23,437 nucleotides of DNA from a virus. A program made the position numbers and the translations under genes. Below are positions 6,427 through 15,122 of this stretch, piece by piece. Within the stretch, counting starts at the first letter, position 1, and every line of letters starts with the position of its first letter. The notes below the pieces were generated by a model. The model ran no database searches. It was not told the origin of the DNA and saw nothing but the letters and a program-made list of their open reading frames with translations. Location: positions 1 through 23,437 of IMG/VR virus record IMGVR_UViG_3300032182_000104. One strand, written 5' to 3'.

Positions 6427-7829
6427 TAGGCAGTTTCAGCACTAGAAACGTTATCTCTACGACCATATGAGTCGCGGATCAAAGTGAGGTGAGTGTTTCC
6501 TTTGATGTTCTTGAAGTCATAGGCATGATTCAATTTAGCAATGAGATATACACCACTATGTTCTGGATCCCAAGACTCCTCACTTCTATCTTTACTAGGA
6601 ATCATATTAGGAATGAAGATCTCTACTGTCTGACCGACCATCAACTCCGCATGTAGAGGAACAGTTATCTTCACCTCTTGGTTGTTCATACTCTTTAGTC
6701 TAGAGATAGACTGTGCAACGTAACTCTTCTGCCAGTCAGGGAACTCGGCTTCATTGCTACCACCATCTTTCTTCTCTGGTGATGCCACTGTCTTGTCATC
6801 AAACCATGTTTCATGATCGATCAATGCTGACATGATTCTTGTAGGTTTCGATGCCAGATCTGCCTGTCCCTTGAGCATACCTGACTGCGATCCAAGGTGA
6901 CTCATCTCATCAAAAGAATTCTTGAGAGAGTATGCATACTCTTCGTATGCTCCAGTGCTGTAGTTGTAGAAGCACACAACAGAAGAGAACGTTCCCATCC
7001 TCAACTTGGTGAGCATGTCAATCTCTTGTTTAAAATCGATGTTGAGAATTTTATTTCTAGATTTGTTTTGAAGTCCTTCGTTCTCTTGATAGAGTTGCAG
7101 TACAGGAGGATTCTTTTCTAGATTGTTTAGTCTATCGATAGAGTTGAAATGATATCCTTCATAGTTTTCATAGAATAAGTATCCAGCAGACCCAGACATC
7201 TTGCCATAAGCTCCCGACTCAATGTCAGCAACAGCACCCTGCCCATCAGCACTAGTACCACCAGTTGATTCTGTTGTCTTGTTCTTTGAGTCCTGTGCTA
7301 CTGATTTTGTTAGCAGTCCCTTGATGATTGCAAAAGGTGTTCTCTTACCTGGATGAAATCTTACCTGGAATAGAGTAGGATCTGTTTTAATTTCTTTCTC
7401 TGTCTGTAGATTATTTTTCAGTAGATCACTAACAATAGTGTCTGGTTTACCAGTCAGTAACTTTGGTATTCTAACAGTCTCATTAATCAGGGCCTCATTA
7501 GAAATCAAACCAAGTTTATAAAACTGAACACGATCAGAACTTGATCTATCAAAGACACGGAAAACTTTAAAATTGTACTCTAGATCCTCCATGTCATTTG
7601 CTTCCATAGTAATAGTGATGTCTTCATACCCCTGAATAGGAAGACTAGCGATCAAGTTCTCTCCATTGTCTGCGATAAGGAGAGTTGCTTCTCTTGTAGG
7701 AAGACTGATGTTCTCAAAGTAGTGCAGGTTCTGCACCATGTCAACGATGTCCTTCTCATCACCACCAATAGATTTGATGACAACACTTTTAGGTTTAAAA
7801 CTGGAAGCGTATTGTAATTCTTGTGCCAT
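6426..7829 (-). CDS. gp27-like baseplate hub protein
   Basis: A 467-residue structural protein. The N-terminal region (SVVIKSIGGDEKDIVDMVQNLHYFE..LPTREATLLIADNGENL) looks like a tail-hub beta domain. The C-terminus (ELMVGQTVEIFIP .. SGVYLIAKLNHAYD .. HLTLIRDSYGRR) resembles the end of phage hub proteins in which a ligand-exchange barrel closes the ring. It lies immediately before the gp5-like gene, as the gp27/gp5 pair that forms the T4 hub would predict. The segment around residues 180-210 is low complexity and Gly/Ser rich. The start ATG at 7829 follows the TAA of the previous gene by one base. The gp27 assignment is by context plus end motif. Confidence 0.65.
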   Translation of the reverse strand: MAQELQYASSFKPKSVVIKSIGGDEKDIVDMVQNLHYFENISLPTREATLLIADNGENLIASLPIQGYEDITITMEANDMEDLEYNFKVFRVFDRSSSDRVQFYKLGLISNEALINETVRIPKLLTGKPDTIVSDLLKNNLQTEKEIKTDPTLFQVRFHPGKRTPFAIIKGLLTKSVAQDSKNKTTESTGGTSADGQGAVADIESGAYGKMSGSAGYLFYENYEGYHFNSIDRLNNLEKNPPVLQLYQENEGLQNKSRNKILNIDFKQEIDMLTKLRMGTFSSVVCFYNYSTGAYEEYAYSLKNSFDEMSHLGSQSGMLKGQADLASKPTRIMSALIDHETWFDDKTVASPEKKDGGSNEAEFPDWQKSYVAQSISRLKSMNNQEVKITVPLHAELMVGQTVEIFIPNMIPSKDRSEESWDPEHSGVYLIAKLNHAYDFKNIKGNTHLTLIRDSYGRRDNVSSAETA

Positions 7830-7830
7830 A

Positions 7831-10446
7831 TTACGAAGCAGTTACTGGTGTTGAATTGTATGCATCGGTCAAACTATTATCACCACCCTCTGGAACGACA
7901 GCGGCTTGCGAGTCAGGTGGAGGAGTGGTGGTCGCAGAAGTTTTCCCTTCTATATTTAACGCAGCTACACCCGCAGTTGATCCCTGTCCTCTTCTCCTTG
8001 ACGGTGGTTTCAATGCTTCTTGCTGTGTAGTTGCTGCTTCTTTAGGAGCGGGGGGTGTAATGGATGCAGCACTAGTTTTTTCTCTTGCAGTCTGCAAGAA
8101 ACTCTTTAAGACAGCAGCATGAGTGGGATCATCTTTCTTAATGTGTACACCCCTGAAAATAGTTCCACCCAATCTATACAAATCAAATCCCTTTTCAGTT
8201 TTGTATGCCTCATACAAAACTCCATCATGCATGAACTTCATCTTGTCATGAGTATTCATTCCAAAGTCCTGACTAATTGCTTGCGAATCAGTTGGAGTAT
8301 CTCCTGGTTCTAAACTATCTGATGTTGTCTTCCTCTCTGGTTGTGCCTCGACAAGTGGTCCTGGTTTTGATCCTGGTTTAGCAAATGCAATGCTATATCC
8401 TTCACCAGTTCCAAGGTATGCTCTAGAAGCAACACTCAAGTCAAGCATGTGATTGCTTGAATGTCCTTCAACACCAGGGCCAACATCATTGACTCTGACT
8501 ACTGCTTTCTTCCCAGTCTTCGTATTAGTTACAACTACATTGAAAGGAGACTTGAGTGTTCTACCACCAGGGAATCCTTGAGCAGGGACAGTCATGCTGC
8601 GAGGTAACTTTGCCAGGAATGGTGGGAATGCAGCAGCAGAGAATACATCTCTCTTGTATCCTTCTCCTGTTGATGTGGCAGGCAATCCTTCCGCAGTCTT
8701 AAATCCGCTAGCATTGATGCCGCCCAGATCAGGATCATAATAGGTTGTCTTCGCACCAGTGGTGATCATATCACCAGATTCACCAGCACCTGGAGGTACA
8801 TCAGTGGGTGATCCATCTGGCGTGTCACCTGCTGGTGTTCTGGGAGATGGTGTTCCTCCTCCACCCATCAGACTACCCATCTTGGATAGAATATTCTTGA
8901 AGAACCCTTCCTTTTTCTTGTCTTCTTTCTTCTTCGGTTTCTTCTCGTCAGAGCTATCTTCTGACCCAGATCTACCAGAAACTTTACTCACTAGATTGTT
9001 AGGCAGTCCGAAAACATCAGCAATAGGTCTAGCAACTTTGGCTACTTCACCAGCAACATCAGAATTTTCTGGACCCAGTTGATTCATCAATTGATTAACC
9101 GAAGACAAGATAGTACCACCAGCAACCATCATAGGTAATGACATTGCATCCATGAGTGGTTGTGCCAAGTTATCAGCAGCACTGTTAGATTTTGATCCCA
9201 TGTTACCAAGATCAAGACTGCTGAATCCTATCTTGCTACCAAGTCCAGATGATTGGGGAGTTCCTGTCTCAAATTTAGGAAGTGCAGGAGTCTCTGGGAC
9301 AGGACGAACCTTACCATCCATTGCACTAGGTTGACCTTGGGTATAGTTATTGTCAAGTGGGATGACCATCTCATCACCATGTAACTTGGCAAGGTATCCC
9401 TCATCAGGTCCAGAAATAATACCACCCGTTTCAGCTTGAGGCATATACCTGTCTTGCTGCTGAAACTCAATGTCCTGTGCAGATGTAGCAGCAGGACTAC
9501 CAACGTCACCTAGATTTAACTCCGCGTCGGAAGGATCATCCAAGCGTTCATCCATTTTGGTGGTGACATCATCAAAGTCTCCAGAGTCTGCACCATCTCC
9601 TTGCTGCTGTCTTTCTGTTATATCTTGTTTAGTTTCAGCATCATCATTCATCTTCTTCTGAAGTGCTGTCTGTTCATTGATAGCAGCAACGATAGCATCT
9701 AGTTTACTTTCAATGCTATCAGTTCTCTCACTCAACTGTACAACTACATCAGTCTTAATGGACTGAACACCATCAGCAATAATTTTAGTCTCACCGATAG
9801 TATTGTTGATGGACTGCGCTGTCTTCTCTAGTGACGATGCAATCGCTGTGACTGCGGTGAGGATATCCTCTCTAGAAACTCTACCACCGCCACCAGATGA
9901 CGCTGCCTTGGCAGTCTTCGCCTCTGTCTTGGCGAGCATTGCTTCTTTTGTCTTCGCCTTCCTGGACTGCTCCAGCTGGAAGGGAGACATCTTCTTGGGT
10001 ACTACCTCCGTCTCTGCCTTTACTTCCTTCTCTGGTGGTCGCTTGGCACTCTGAAAGTTATAGTTGTCAAACTGTTTACGAAATCTCTCAACTTGATTCA
10101 GTTTCTTGACATCTTTCCCTTCAGAATCTTTGTTGTCTACAAAGTTCCAGAACTGTGCCTTGGGATTCTTCAGCAGTTTGACACGATCAACTGCTGCCTT
10201 AATATCTTGCCTCTTACCTGATAGATAAGACCCACCAAACTTACTCTTCAGTGCGGCCTTGAAAAAGTATCCTTTCTCTACACCAATCTCTTCCAGACTA
10301 TCATAGCCTGCTTTCTTTGCCTTCTCTTCCGCTAACTTCCTCTCATCTTCAGCAAATCTACGCGCAGCAATAGCCTTGGAGATCAGTGACCCAAGATGAG
10401 ACTGACCTCCTGTTGTATCTGTAAAACCTTCTGTTCCTGCTGCCAT
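7831..10446 (-). CDS. Large tape-measure-like tail protein with RlpA-like double-psi barrel domain
   Basis: An 871-residue protein. It begins TEGFTDTT (5-12), followed by a basic Lys/Ala-rich helical region, a coiled coil (195-282, with DAIVAAINEQTA at 250-261 and DDAETKQDITERQ at 268-280) and a tape-measure-type motif GGIISGPDEGYLAKLHGDEM (341-360). A hydrophobic stretch spans 428-450 and a Lys-rich linker 500-513. Residues 566-690 match the RlpA/expansin double-psi barrel: TYYDP, ASGFKTAEG, VVVTNTKTGKKAVVRVNDVGP with the conserved Asp at 654, and MLDLS at 667-671. In bacteria this fold cuts or binds peptidoglycan glycan strands. The protein shares several motifs with the upstream 988-residue protein and is probably a paralog. 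Likely role: a tail or hub protein that opens the host wall on injection. Confidence 0.72.
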   Translation of the reverse strand: MAAGTEGFTDTTGGQSHLGSLISKAIAARRFAEDERKLAEEKAKKAGYDSLEEIGVEKGYFFKAALKSKFGGSYLSGKRQDIKAAVDRVKLLKNPKAQFWNFVDNKDSEGKDVKKLNQVERFRKQFDNYNFQSAKRPPEKEVKAETEVVPKKMSPFQLEQSRKAKTKEAMLAKTEAKTAKAASSGGGGRVSREDILTAVTAIASSLEKTAQSINNTIGETKIIADGVQSIKTDVVVQLSERTDSIESKLDAIVAAINEQTALQKKMNDDAETKQDITERQQQGDGADSGDFDDVTTKMDERLDDPSDAELNLGDVGSPAATSAQDIEFQQQDRYMPQAETGGIISGPDEGYLAKLHGDEMVIPLDNNYTQGQPSAMDGKVRPVPETPALPKFETGTPQSSGLGSKIGFSSLDLGNMGSKSNSAADNLAQPLMDAMSLPMMVAGGTILSSVNQLMNQLGPENSDVAGEVAKVARPIADVFGLPNNLVSKVSGRSGSEDSSDEKKPKKKEDKKKEGFFKNILSKMGSLMGGGGTPSPRTPAGDTPDGSPTDVPPGAGESGDMITTGAKTTYYDPDLGGINASGFKTAEGLPATSTGEGYKRDVFSAAAFPPFLAKLPRSMTVPAQGFPGGRTLKSPFNVVVTNTKTGKKAVVRVNDVGPGVEGHSSNHMLDLSVASRAYLGTGEGYSIAFAKPGSKPGPLVEAQPERKTTSDSLEPGDTPTDSQAISQDFGMNTHDKMKFMHDGVLYEAYKTEKGFDLYRLGGTIFRGVHIKKDDPTHAAVLKSFLQTAREKTSAASITPPAPKEAATTQQEALKPPSRRRGQGSTAGVAALNIEGKTSATTTPPPDSQAAVVPEGGDNSLTDAYNSTPVTAS

Positions 10447-10465
10447 TTGCTAGTCCTAGTGTTGT

Positions 10466-10472
10466 TATTTAT
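10466..10472 (-). promoter_or_regulatory. T4-like late promoter upstream of the 871-residue tail gene
   Basis: ATAAATA on the minus strand, in context AAATAAATAAC, lies 19 nt before the ATG at 10446 in the short gap after the previous stop. A Shine-Dalgarno-like AGGA follows it. Confidence 0.6.
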
Positions 10473-10473
10473 T

Positions 10474-13440
10474 TCAACCCTGTAGTTTTTGCATTAACAA
10501 AGTCTTTGATGCATTTGATTTCTTCTTGGGAAGTATCGTAGGTCCACCAACTATGATAGGAGGAGGTGAAGGAGCCTGTTGAATAATAATGATGGGTTCA
10601 TCACCCATATCATCTCCCTCTTCATCGTACATCAAAATCTCTGGAGCATGTCTCTCAACTGCACTGACTAACTGATCTGGAGTAGTCGCGGCATTAAAAG
10701 CAGACAACATTTCATAGATCGGTTTGTGTTCATAAACCAAATTTTTCATGACAATTTCAGGACCTTCTTCACCAACAGTGATCTGTTCCTGACCATTCAA
10801 ACCAACATCACCACCATATCTAAAGGCAGGTCCAGGCTTATCAAAGATATCAAAGTCTCTGTTACCACCCTCACGTTTCATAGCAGAGAAGTGCATCGCA
10901 TCTTTAACACTACTCCACGCACCACCCCATCCTAGTCCATGCTTTGCAGCAATCTCACCGATGTTATCTGGCATGTCAGTGACCAACGCTTTTCCATATG
11001 GGTTTTTTGTTGGGTTAATATCGATCGATGCTCCGTATGGGTGAGCATATCTGTTCTTATCATAATCAGCATCAGCAGGTCCAGTACCACCACCAGTTCC
11101 TGCTGGTCTCCATCCACCAATAACATCAATCTTATATCCAGTTGCTTCTAGATCAGTAATGAATCCTTTGAATTGATTAGCAACAATACTAGCTACCTGG
11201 AATGACTTACCACTTTGTGTAGTCAGGGTAGTTAACTTAATACCAGTGTTCCATGGTCTATCTCTGACCACACCTGTTGATGGTAAGTTGGCATCGGTTG
11301 GTGCAGCAGGAGGAACTGGAGTTCCATCGGGACCTCTTGGTGTGATGCCAAAGAATCTAGCAAGACCAGAGAAAAAGTTACCAGTATTTGAATCTGCTTC
11401 ATCTAGTTGCTTCTTCTCTGCATCGGATAAGTCTATTGTTTCTTCCTCAAAAATGTCACCTTTATCTTTTGCTTTCTTTTTACTTTCTTTCAAAGCACTA
11501 TCAATGCCAGCAAAGGATCCACCGACATTTGTTTGTGCCAAAGTAGCAGGAACATCAAATACATTAGTGAGAGATCCAGCAACCTGCTTGAACATGGGAG
11601 CAACTAATGCTGCTGCGGGACCTGCTTGCGTTAAGAAATTAGATGCTGCTCCTATCAAGGCTCCGCCAATAGGACTCAACATCTTGGTGGGAGAATAATC
11701 TTTATCAACAATTGCTTCCGTTCCATGAAGCATGGCAAGTCCTGGTTTAGTTAGTCCACCAGTTTCTTTTTGAGGCAAACTTTCATCAACTGCTTTCTGA
11801 TCTTCGGCAGTAAATTCTCTACCAGTGATGGCATTAAAAATATCATACATGAATAGTCCAGTATCAGCAGCAATAGATACTGCTTCCGCAACCGCTGGGA
11901 CAGCAGCACCAGCACCAGTAAGAGCAGCACCAGAAGTAGCAGTAGTAACTAGACCAGCAGTGCCACCAAGTCCAGCAAGCCATGCACCTACGGTGTCACC
12001 CCTCATTGCTCTATCAGCAGCATCAGCAGCACTAATAGCAGTTCCAGCAACAGGAACCATTCTTCCGCCGTACTTTGTCGATGCTATTGCTATTCTTTTA
12101 GCAACAGGAGAATTTTTTACAAAAGCAAGTCCCCTTTTACCATATCGTACAGCATCATCACCAAATCTTTGACCAAATCTTGCTACACCTTCAAGAGCTT
12201 CGCCACCAAATCTTTTGGTAGCCTTAACTGTATCATCTACCTTTGTAGATACAGCAGTTGTTGTTCTCTTAACAGCACCAGCAATACGATCTTTGGTGTT
12301 GCCTAAAAATCTTGCAGCCCTTTCCTTCTGGGTGTTGAGAAAATTTCCTGCTCTACGTACAATGTTTTTCGGACCAAACTTCATCCTCAACAGACGAAGA
12401 CGAGATCTCATCCATTTTGGAGCAAACTTTTTCCACATCCAACGAGCTATGCGCCCGAAGTAATTACTTTTTCCACCGCCGCCACCCTTCTTATCCTTGT
12501 CGTTAGGGTCTGGGATACCAATTGTGTCAGCAACATCACTCTGTGCTTGACGTGCAGCAATATCTCTAGCAGTTTCTGCATCATCAATCGCTTGCTCTGC
12601 TGCTGCAGTTTGTGCTTGGAAGGCAGCAAGAATAGCATCAAACTTTTGATTGAGTCCCTCATGACTGGTCTCAATCTCTTGCAGATTAGTGACAGTAGAA
12701 CCCAATGCTTCTCCAAGCATTGTATTTTGCTTCTTCAGTTCTACATTAATACTTGACAGAGTACCAGCAATGGCATCTAATGATGACACCAACGTGGACA
12801 ACATCTTCTTGTTAGAGATTGAACCAGAAGACGATGATTTAGAAGTCTTTGGTGTCTTCTCGTAGTTCTGTCCCGTCTGTTGATTGACTGCCGCCAACAT
12901 ACCAGGGGGCAGTAAGTCTACGATGTCAGATAGATCTGGTGCTTCCTCTTTTGCAACTTCAGGTTCTTCTATCGGAGCATCTTCTAGTGCCTCATCTACT
13001 ACTTCAGCAGCCTCTTCAATGTTTTCCTTTACCTCTTCTTCCGCCTCTTCTACAACGTCTTTCGCTTCCTCCTCTACTACCTCTTTCTTATCCTCATTAG
13101 AGATAGTTGTGTCTGTAAATCCTTCGGTGCTAGATTTTACTGGTAGATATCGTTCAATCAACCACTCTTGATACCTTGTCTCGTCAATGCCGCTAGTGCT
13201 ACCAGTTTGAAAGGTTGGATATCCAGCCTCATCCTGCTTCATGTTAGCGATGATAGTATCCAAGTCCTTTGTGGACAACTGTTTACTATGCAACTTAAAA
13301 TATCTGGTGCCATCGTAAGCCTGACCACCAGATAGTTTTGCTCTTACTCTATCAAAAATATGATCCTTCTGTCCACCACCAGGCACACCAGCCCTATACC
13401 ATTGAACTATTCCTTCTGGTGGTGGAGTGGTGAACTTCAT
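10474..13440 (-). CDS. Large tape-measure-like tail protein with M15 (VanY-like) peptidase domain
   Basis: A 988-residue protein. Residues 1-100 form a unique N-terminal domain. Then come TEGFTDTT (105-112), a very acidic Glu-rich segment (117-165), a coiled coil (212-300, with DAILAAFQAQTA at 268-279 and DDAETARDIAARQ at 286-298), a basic stretch (325-460), hydrophobic Gly/Ala segments (485-530, 590-625), and tape-measure motifs at 560-578 (LHGTEAIV) and 875-898 (VGEEGPEIV). Residues 735-855 are an M15 peptidase of endolysin type, with zinc ligands H800, D807 (HPYGASID) and H850 (DAMHF) and probable catalytic D847. It would cleave peptide stems of peptidoglycan. The start overlaps the stop of the gp51-like frame (ATGA). 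Its position after the frameshifting chaperone pair is where tape-measure genes sit, so it is the best tape-measure candidate here. Confidence 0.78.
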   Translation of the reverse strand: MKFTTPPPEGIVQWYRAGVPGGGQKDHIFDRVRAKLSGGQAYDGTRYFKLHSKQLSTKDLDTIIANMKQDEAGYPTFQTGSTSGIDETRYQEWLIERYLPVKSSTEGFTDTTISNEDKKEVVEEEAKDVVEEAEEEVKENIEEAAEVVDEALEDAPIEEPEVAKEEAPDLSDIVDLLPPGMLAAVNQQTGQNYEKTPKTSKSSSSGSISNKKMLSTLVSSLDAIAGTLSSINVELKKQNTMLGEALGSTVTNLQEIETSHEGLNQKFDAILAAFQAQTAAAEQAIDDAETARDIAARQAQSDVADTIGIPDPNDKDKKGGGGGKSNYFGRIARWMWKKFAPKWMRSRLRLLRMKFGPKNIVRRAGNFLNTQKERAARFLGNTKDRIAGAVKRTTTAVSTKVDDTVKATKRFGGEALEGVARFGQRFGDDAVRYGKRGLAFVKNSPVAKRIAIASTKYGGRMVPVAGTAISAADAADRAMRGDTVGAWLAGLGGTAGLVTTATSGAALTGAGAAVPAVAEAVSIAADTGLFMYDIFNAITGREFTAEDQKAVDESLPQKETGGLTKPGLAMLHGTEAIVDKDYSPTKMLSPIGGALIGAASNFLTQAGPAAALVAPMFKQVAGSLTNVFDVPATLAQTNVGGSFAGIDSALKESKKKAKDKGDIFEEETIDLSDAEKKQLDEADSNTGNFFSGLARFFGITPRGPDGTPVPPAAPTDANLPSTGVVRDRPWNTGIKLTTLTTQSGKSFQVASIVANQFKGFITDLEATGYKIDVIGGWRPAGTGGGTGPADADYDKNRYAHPYGASIDINPTKNPYGKALVTDMPDNIGEIAAKHGLGWGGAWSSVKDAMHFSAMKREGGNRDFDIFDKPGPAFRYGGDVGLNGQEQITVGEEGPEIVMKNLVYEHKPIYEMLSAFNAATTPDQLVSAVERHAPEILMYDEEGDDMGDEPIIIIQQAPSPPPIIVGGPTILPKKKSNASKTLLMQKLQG

Positions 13441-13628
13441 CTACGAGCCTTTGCTTCTTCTGCTTTTTTCTTTTCTTCTTGAATGTGCTGAATCAACAGG
13501 GAGGTGTATACTTCACGCTCCCAAGGCATCATGTTTTCTATTTCCGTCAAAGAGTATTTATGGTACTGCATCATAGCGAAGTTAGTCTTGTAGTAGCCCT
13601 CCAGACTATTCTGAAAGACCGCTATGCG
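13437..13628 (-). CDS. 51: gp51-like frame expressed by -1 frameshift from gp26 (or from an internal ATG)
   Basis: A 63-codon frame lies in the -1 phase after gp26, running from 13628 to a TGA at 13437-13439. It ends in a charged helical tail, and its core is MMQYHKYSLTEIENMMPWER. This resembles the small gp51 proteins that follow gp26 in cyanophages (a family I recall, not checked). The frame has no ATG between its opening and the MM pair near 13572-13577, which has no Shine-Dalgarno sequence, yet the coding-like residues upstream (VFQNSLEGYYKTNFA) would be lost from that start. gp26 ends with a T TTT TTC heptamer at 13634-13628, so a -1 slip would fuse gp26 residues 1-236 to these 63 residues. 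The TGA overlaps the ATG of the tape-measure-like gene. Confidence 0.75.
   Translation of the reverse strand, partial: RIAVFQNSLEGYYKTNFAMMQYHKYSLTEIENMMPWEREVYTSLLIQHIQEEKKKAEEAKARR
13555..13561 (-). promoter_or_regulatory. Possible late promoter inside the gp51-like frame
   Basis: ATAAATA (context CCATAAATACTC) lies about 115 nt before the 988-residue tail gene. It coincides with His-Lys-Tyr codons, so it may be a chance match. Confidence 0.3.
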
Positions 13629-14335
13629 AAAAAAGATTGCAGTCCCTCAATAGTATACTTACACTCCACACCAGTGTTGGGATTGTCTACTGTAAATGAG
13701 TGTGAAAGTTTGGGCATAGTCTCATAGAACTTTTGGATTGCCTCGAACTGTCTGCTGGTCAAACCCTCAACGAACTCACGGAACTCTTTCTTACTTGTAG
13801 TAGAAGAGTCATAAACATCTTCACCTTGGAAGATCTGATCGATGTGTTCAGCGATGAAGTTAAAGATGTGCTCGGGGTCTAGATCCTTCTGCAAGAACTG
13901 GGACTCAATAAATCTATCCATGCTGGGATAGTTCATGATGATTCCCATGTCATCAGTCAGCATGATCTTTCTGTCATGGCCCTCCTGCATCTGAACTTCC
14001 ACATCATCAATATCAATGCCTGCTTTTGCTTGAGTTGTACCATCATCAGTACAAGTAACAGTCATCTCAATGAATGATCCAACAGCAGCGGCACGAATCT
14101 TAAGGAACAGATACTCAAGATCAAATGATGGTAGTTGATCTACCTTCACTCTCGAAAGAATACATGCTCTCAATGTGCCCTTCACTGCACTAATAATTTC
14201 TTTCTCGTCTCCAGATTCCAAAGCAAGTAGAAGAATCTTCTCTTCTTTAACTAGGAATGGTCTATACTTTACCGTCTTGCCTGTGGATGGGAGAGTTAGT
14301 TCGTAAGTAGGAACACCAAGTTTAGGTAATGCCAT
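13622..14335 (-). CDS. 26: gp26 baseplate hub assembly protein, with 3' slippery site
   Basis: A 237-residue protein of the T4 gp26 baseplate family. The N-terminus MALPKLGVPTYELTLPSTGK followed by KYRPFLVKEEKILLLALES is the family signature. In T4, gp26 acts in hub assembly. A late promoter and the second 55-nt repeat lie just upstream. The last codons are CAA TCT TTT TTC GCA TAG, which contain the heptamer T TTT TTC in the correct phase for -1 slippage two codons before the stop. This would make two products, gp26 alone and a gp26-gp51 fusion of 299 residues. The layout (tube protein upstream, tape measure downstream) fits a tail-assembly chaperone pair. Confidence 0.9.
   Translation of the reverse strand: MALPKLGVPTYELTLPSTGKTVKYRPFLVKEEKILLLALESGDEKEIISAVKGTLRACILSRVKVDQLPSFDLEYLFLKIRAAAVGSFIEMTVTCTDDGTTQAKAGIDIDDVEVQMQEGHDRKIMLTDDMGIIMNYPSMDRFIESQFLQKDLDPEHIFNFIAEHIDQIFQGEDVYDSSTTSKKEFREFVEGLTSRQFEAIQKFYETMPKLSHSFTVDNPNTGVECKYTIEGLQSFFA
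13628..13634 (-). promoter_or_regulatory. Slippery heptamer T TTT TTC for -1 ribosomal frameshift
   Basis: On the minus strand the sequence reads in the gp26 frame as TCT TTT TTC GCA TAG, an X-XXY-YYZ heptamer with X=Y=T and Z=C. After a -1 slip the next codons are CGC ATA GCG, entering the gp51-like frame. A weak hairpin (CAGA-ATAG-TCTG) follows about 17 nt downstream; no strong stimulatory structure was seen. Confidence 0.7.
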
Positions 14336-14357
14336 GAAATGTGTAAATCAAATCGTA

Positions 14358-14365
14358 TATTTATT
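14358..14365 (-). promoter_or_regulatory. T4-like late promoter for gp26
   Basis: The minus strand reads CTAAATAAATATACG, containing AATAAATA, 22 nt before the gp26 ATG. The 55-nt repeat directly abuts it upstream. Confidence 0.65.
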
Positions 14366-14366
14366 T

Positions 14367-14421
14367 AGCTCGACTTTTTGAGCGATTTTTTGGCGGGAAA
14401 AATTTTTCTGAATTTAGGTAA
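14367..14421 (-). repeat. 55-nt promoter-proximal repeat, copy 2
   Basis: It aligns without gaps to 2164-2218 with about 45 of 55 identical bases. It starts directly after the TGA of the tube-fold gene and runs into the late promoter of gp26. Confidence 0.75.
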
Positions 14422-15120
14422 TCAGAAAGGGAAATCCAGATTGCCAGTTGCATCTCCAAAAACAACAGTGTGCTTTTGATAGTAGAAGTTAGCAGTCACC
14501 TTGGTGATCTGTGACGTACCATATGACAGAGGAACAGAGTCAATAGAGTATGGATATGCGTTCTCCAAAATATATGTGACGGATGCTCTACCGTTAGGAG
14601 CAACACCATTCCTCTCGGTCTTGGTGATCCTCATCGTAGGACAAGCATACTCTTCTGGATACTTCAGACGCACCGCTCTGTTTATCGGTCTGGGTGTGAT
14701 GTTTTTGATAGTATTCAGTCCAGCCTCTGACGTTTTAGGATCATCAGGATCACCGCCATTGAAAATGTATGAGTGCCATGCTGTGACAAACTTCAATGGA
14801 ATCATATCAGCATCACACATCCATGTCAAGGACAAGTCACTATAAAATTTTGCGTAGGGATAGTTAACTTGACTCTCACCCAAGAACCTACCACTCACAG
14901 ATCCAGTTGCTGCCTGCACATTAGGAAGTTGTGCCTCATCACACAACAACTTGATCATGATACCCTTTTCTGATGGGCTTCTGGCATTAGTTACATCACC
15001 AACCCAAGGATTGAGGTAGTTAGCAAGAGATGAAGGTAAGTTAAAGTCTACATCATATCCATTTGTCATGGACATGCCACCACGCTGGGCAATGGATTGT
15101 AAGAAAGTATCTAGTGACAC
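14422..15120 (-). CDS. Tail-tube-fold protein (gp19/gp54-like)
   Basis: A 232-residue structural protein. A central segment (SQVNYPYAKFYSDLSLTWMC followed by DADMIPLKFVTAWHSYIF) and the C-terminal VTANFYYQKHTVVFGD resemble the tail-tube superfamily that includes T4 gp19 and gp54. Because cyanophage gp19 usually sits with the sheath gene, this copy more likely initiates the tube at the baseplate, as gp54 does. The GTG at 15120 gives SLDTFLQSIAQRGG as N-terminus and is preferred over a TTG at 15144; an ATG at 15075 would remove this segment. A late promoter core lies at 15154-15148, so transcription would begin upstream of the GTG. gp26 follows in the same direction. Confidence 0.65.
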   Translation of the reverse strand: MSLDTFLQSIAQRGGMSMTNGYDVDFNLPSSLANYLNPWVGDVTNARSPSEKGIMIKLLCDEAQLPNVQAATGSVSGRFLGESQVNYPYAKFYSDLSLTWMCDADMIPLKFVTAWHSYIFNGGDPDDPKTSEAGLNTIKNITPRPINRAVRLKYPEEYACPTMRITKTERNGVAPNGRASVTYILENAYPYSIDSVPLSYGTSQITKVTANFYYQKHTVVFGDATGNLDFPF

Positions 15121-15122
15121 AC

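Noticed and set aside
11246-11698. Plus-strand open frame opposite the 988-residue tail gene
   Set aside because: Mirror of the coding strand in another phase; no promoter or ribosome site.
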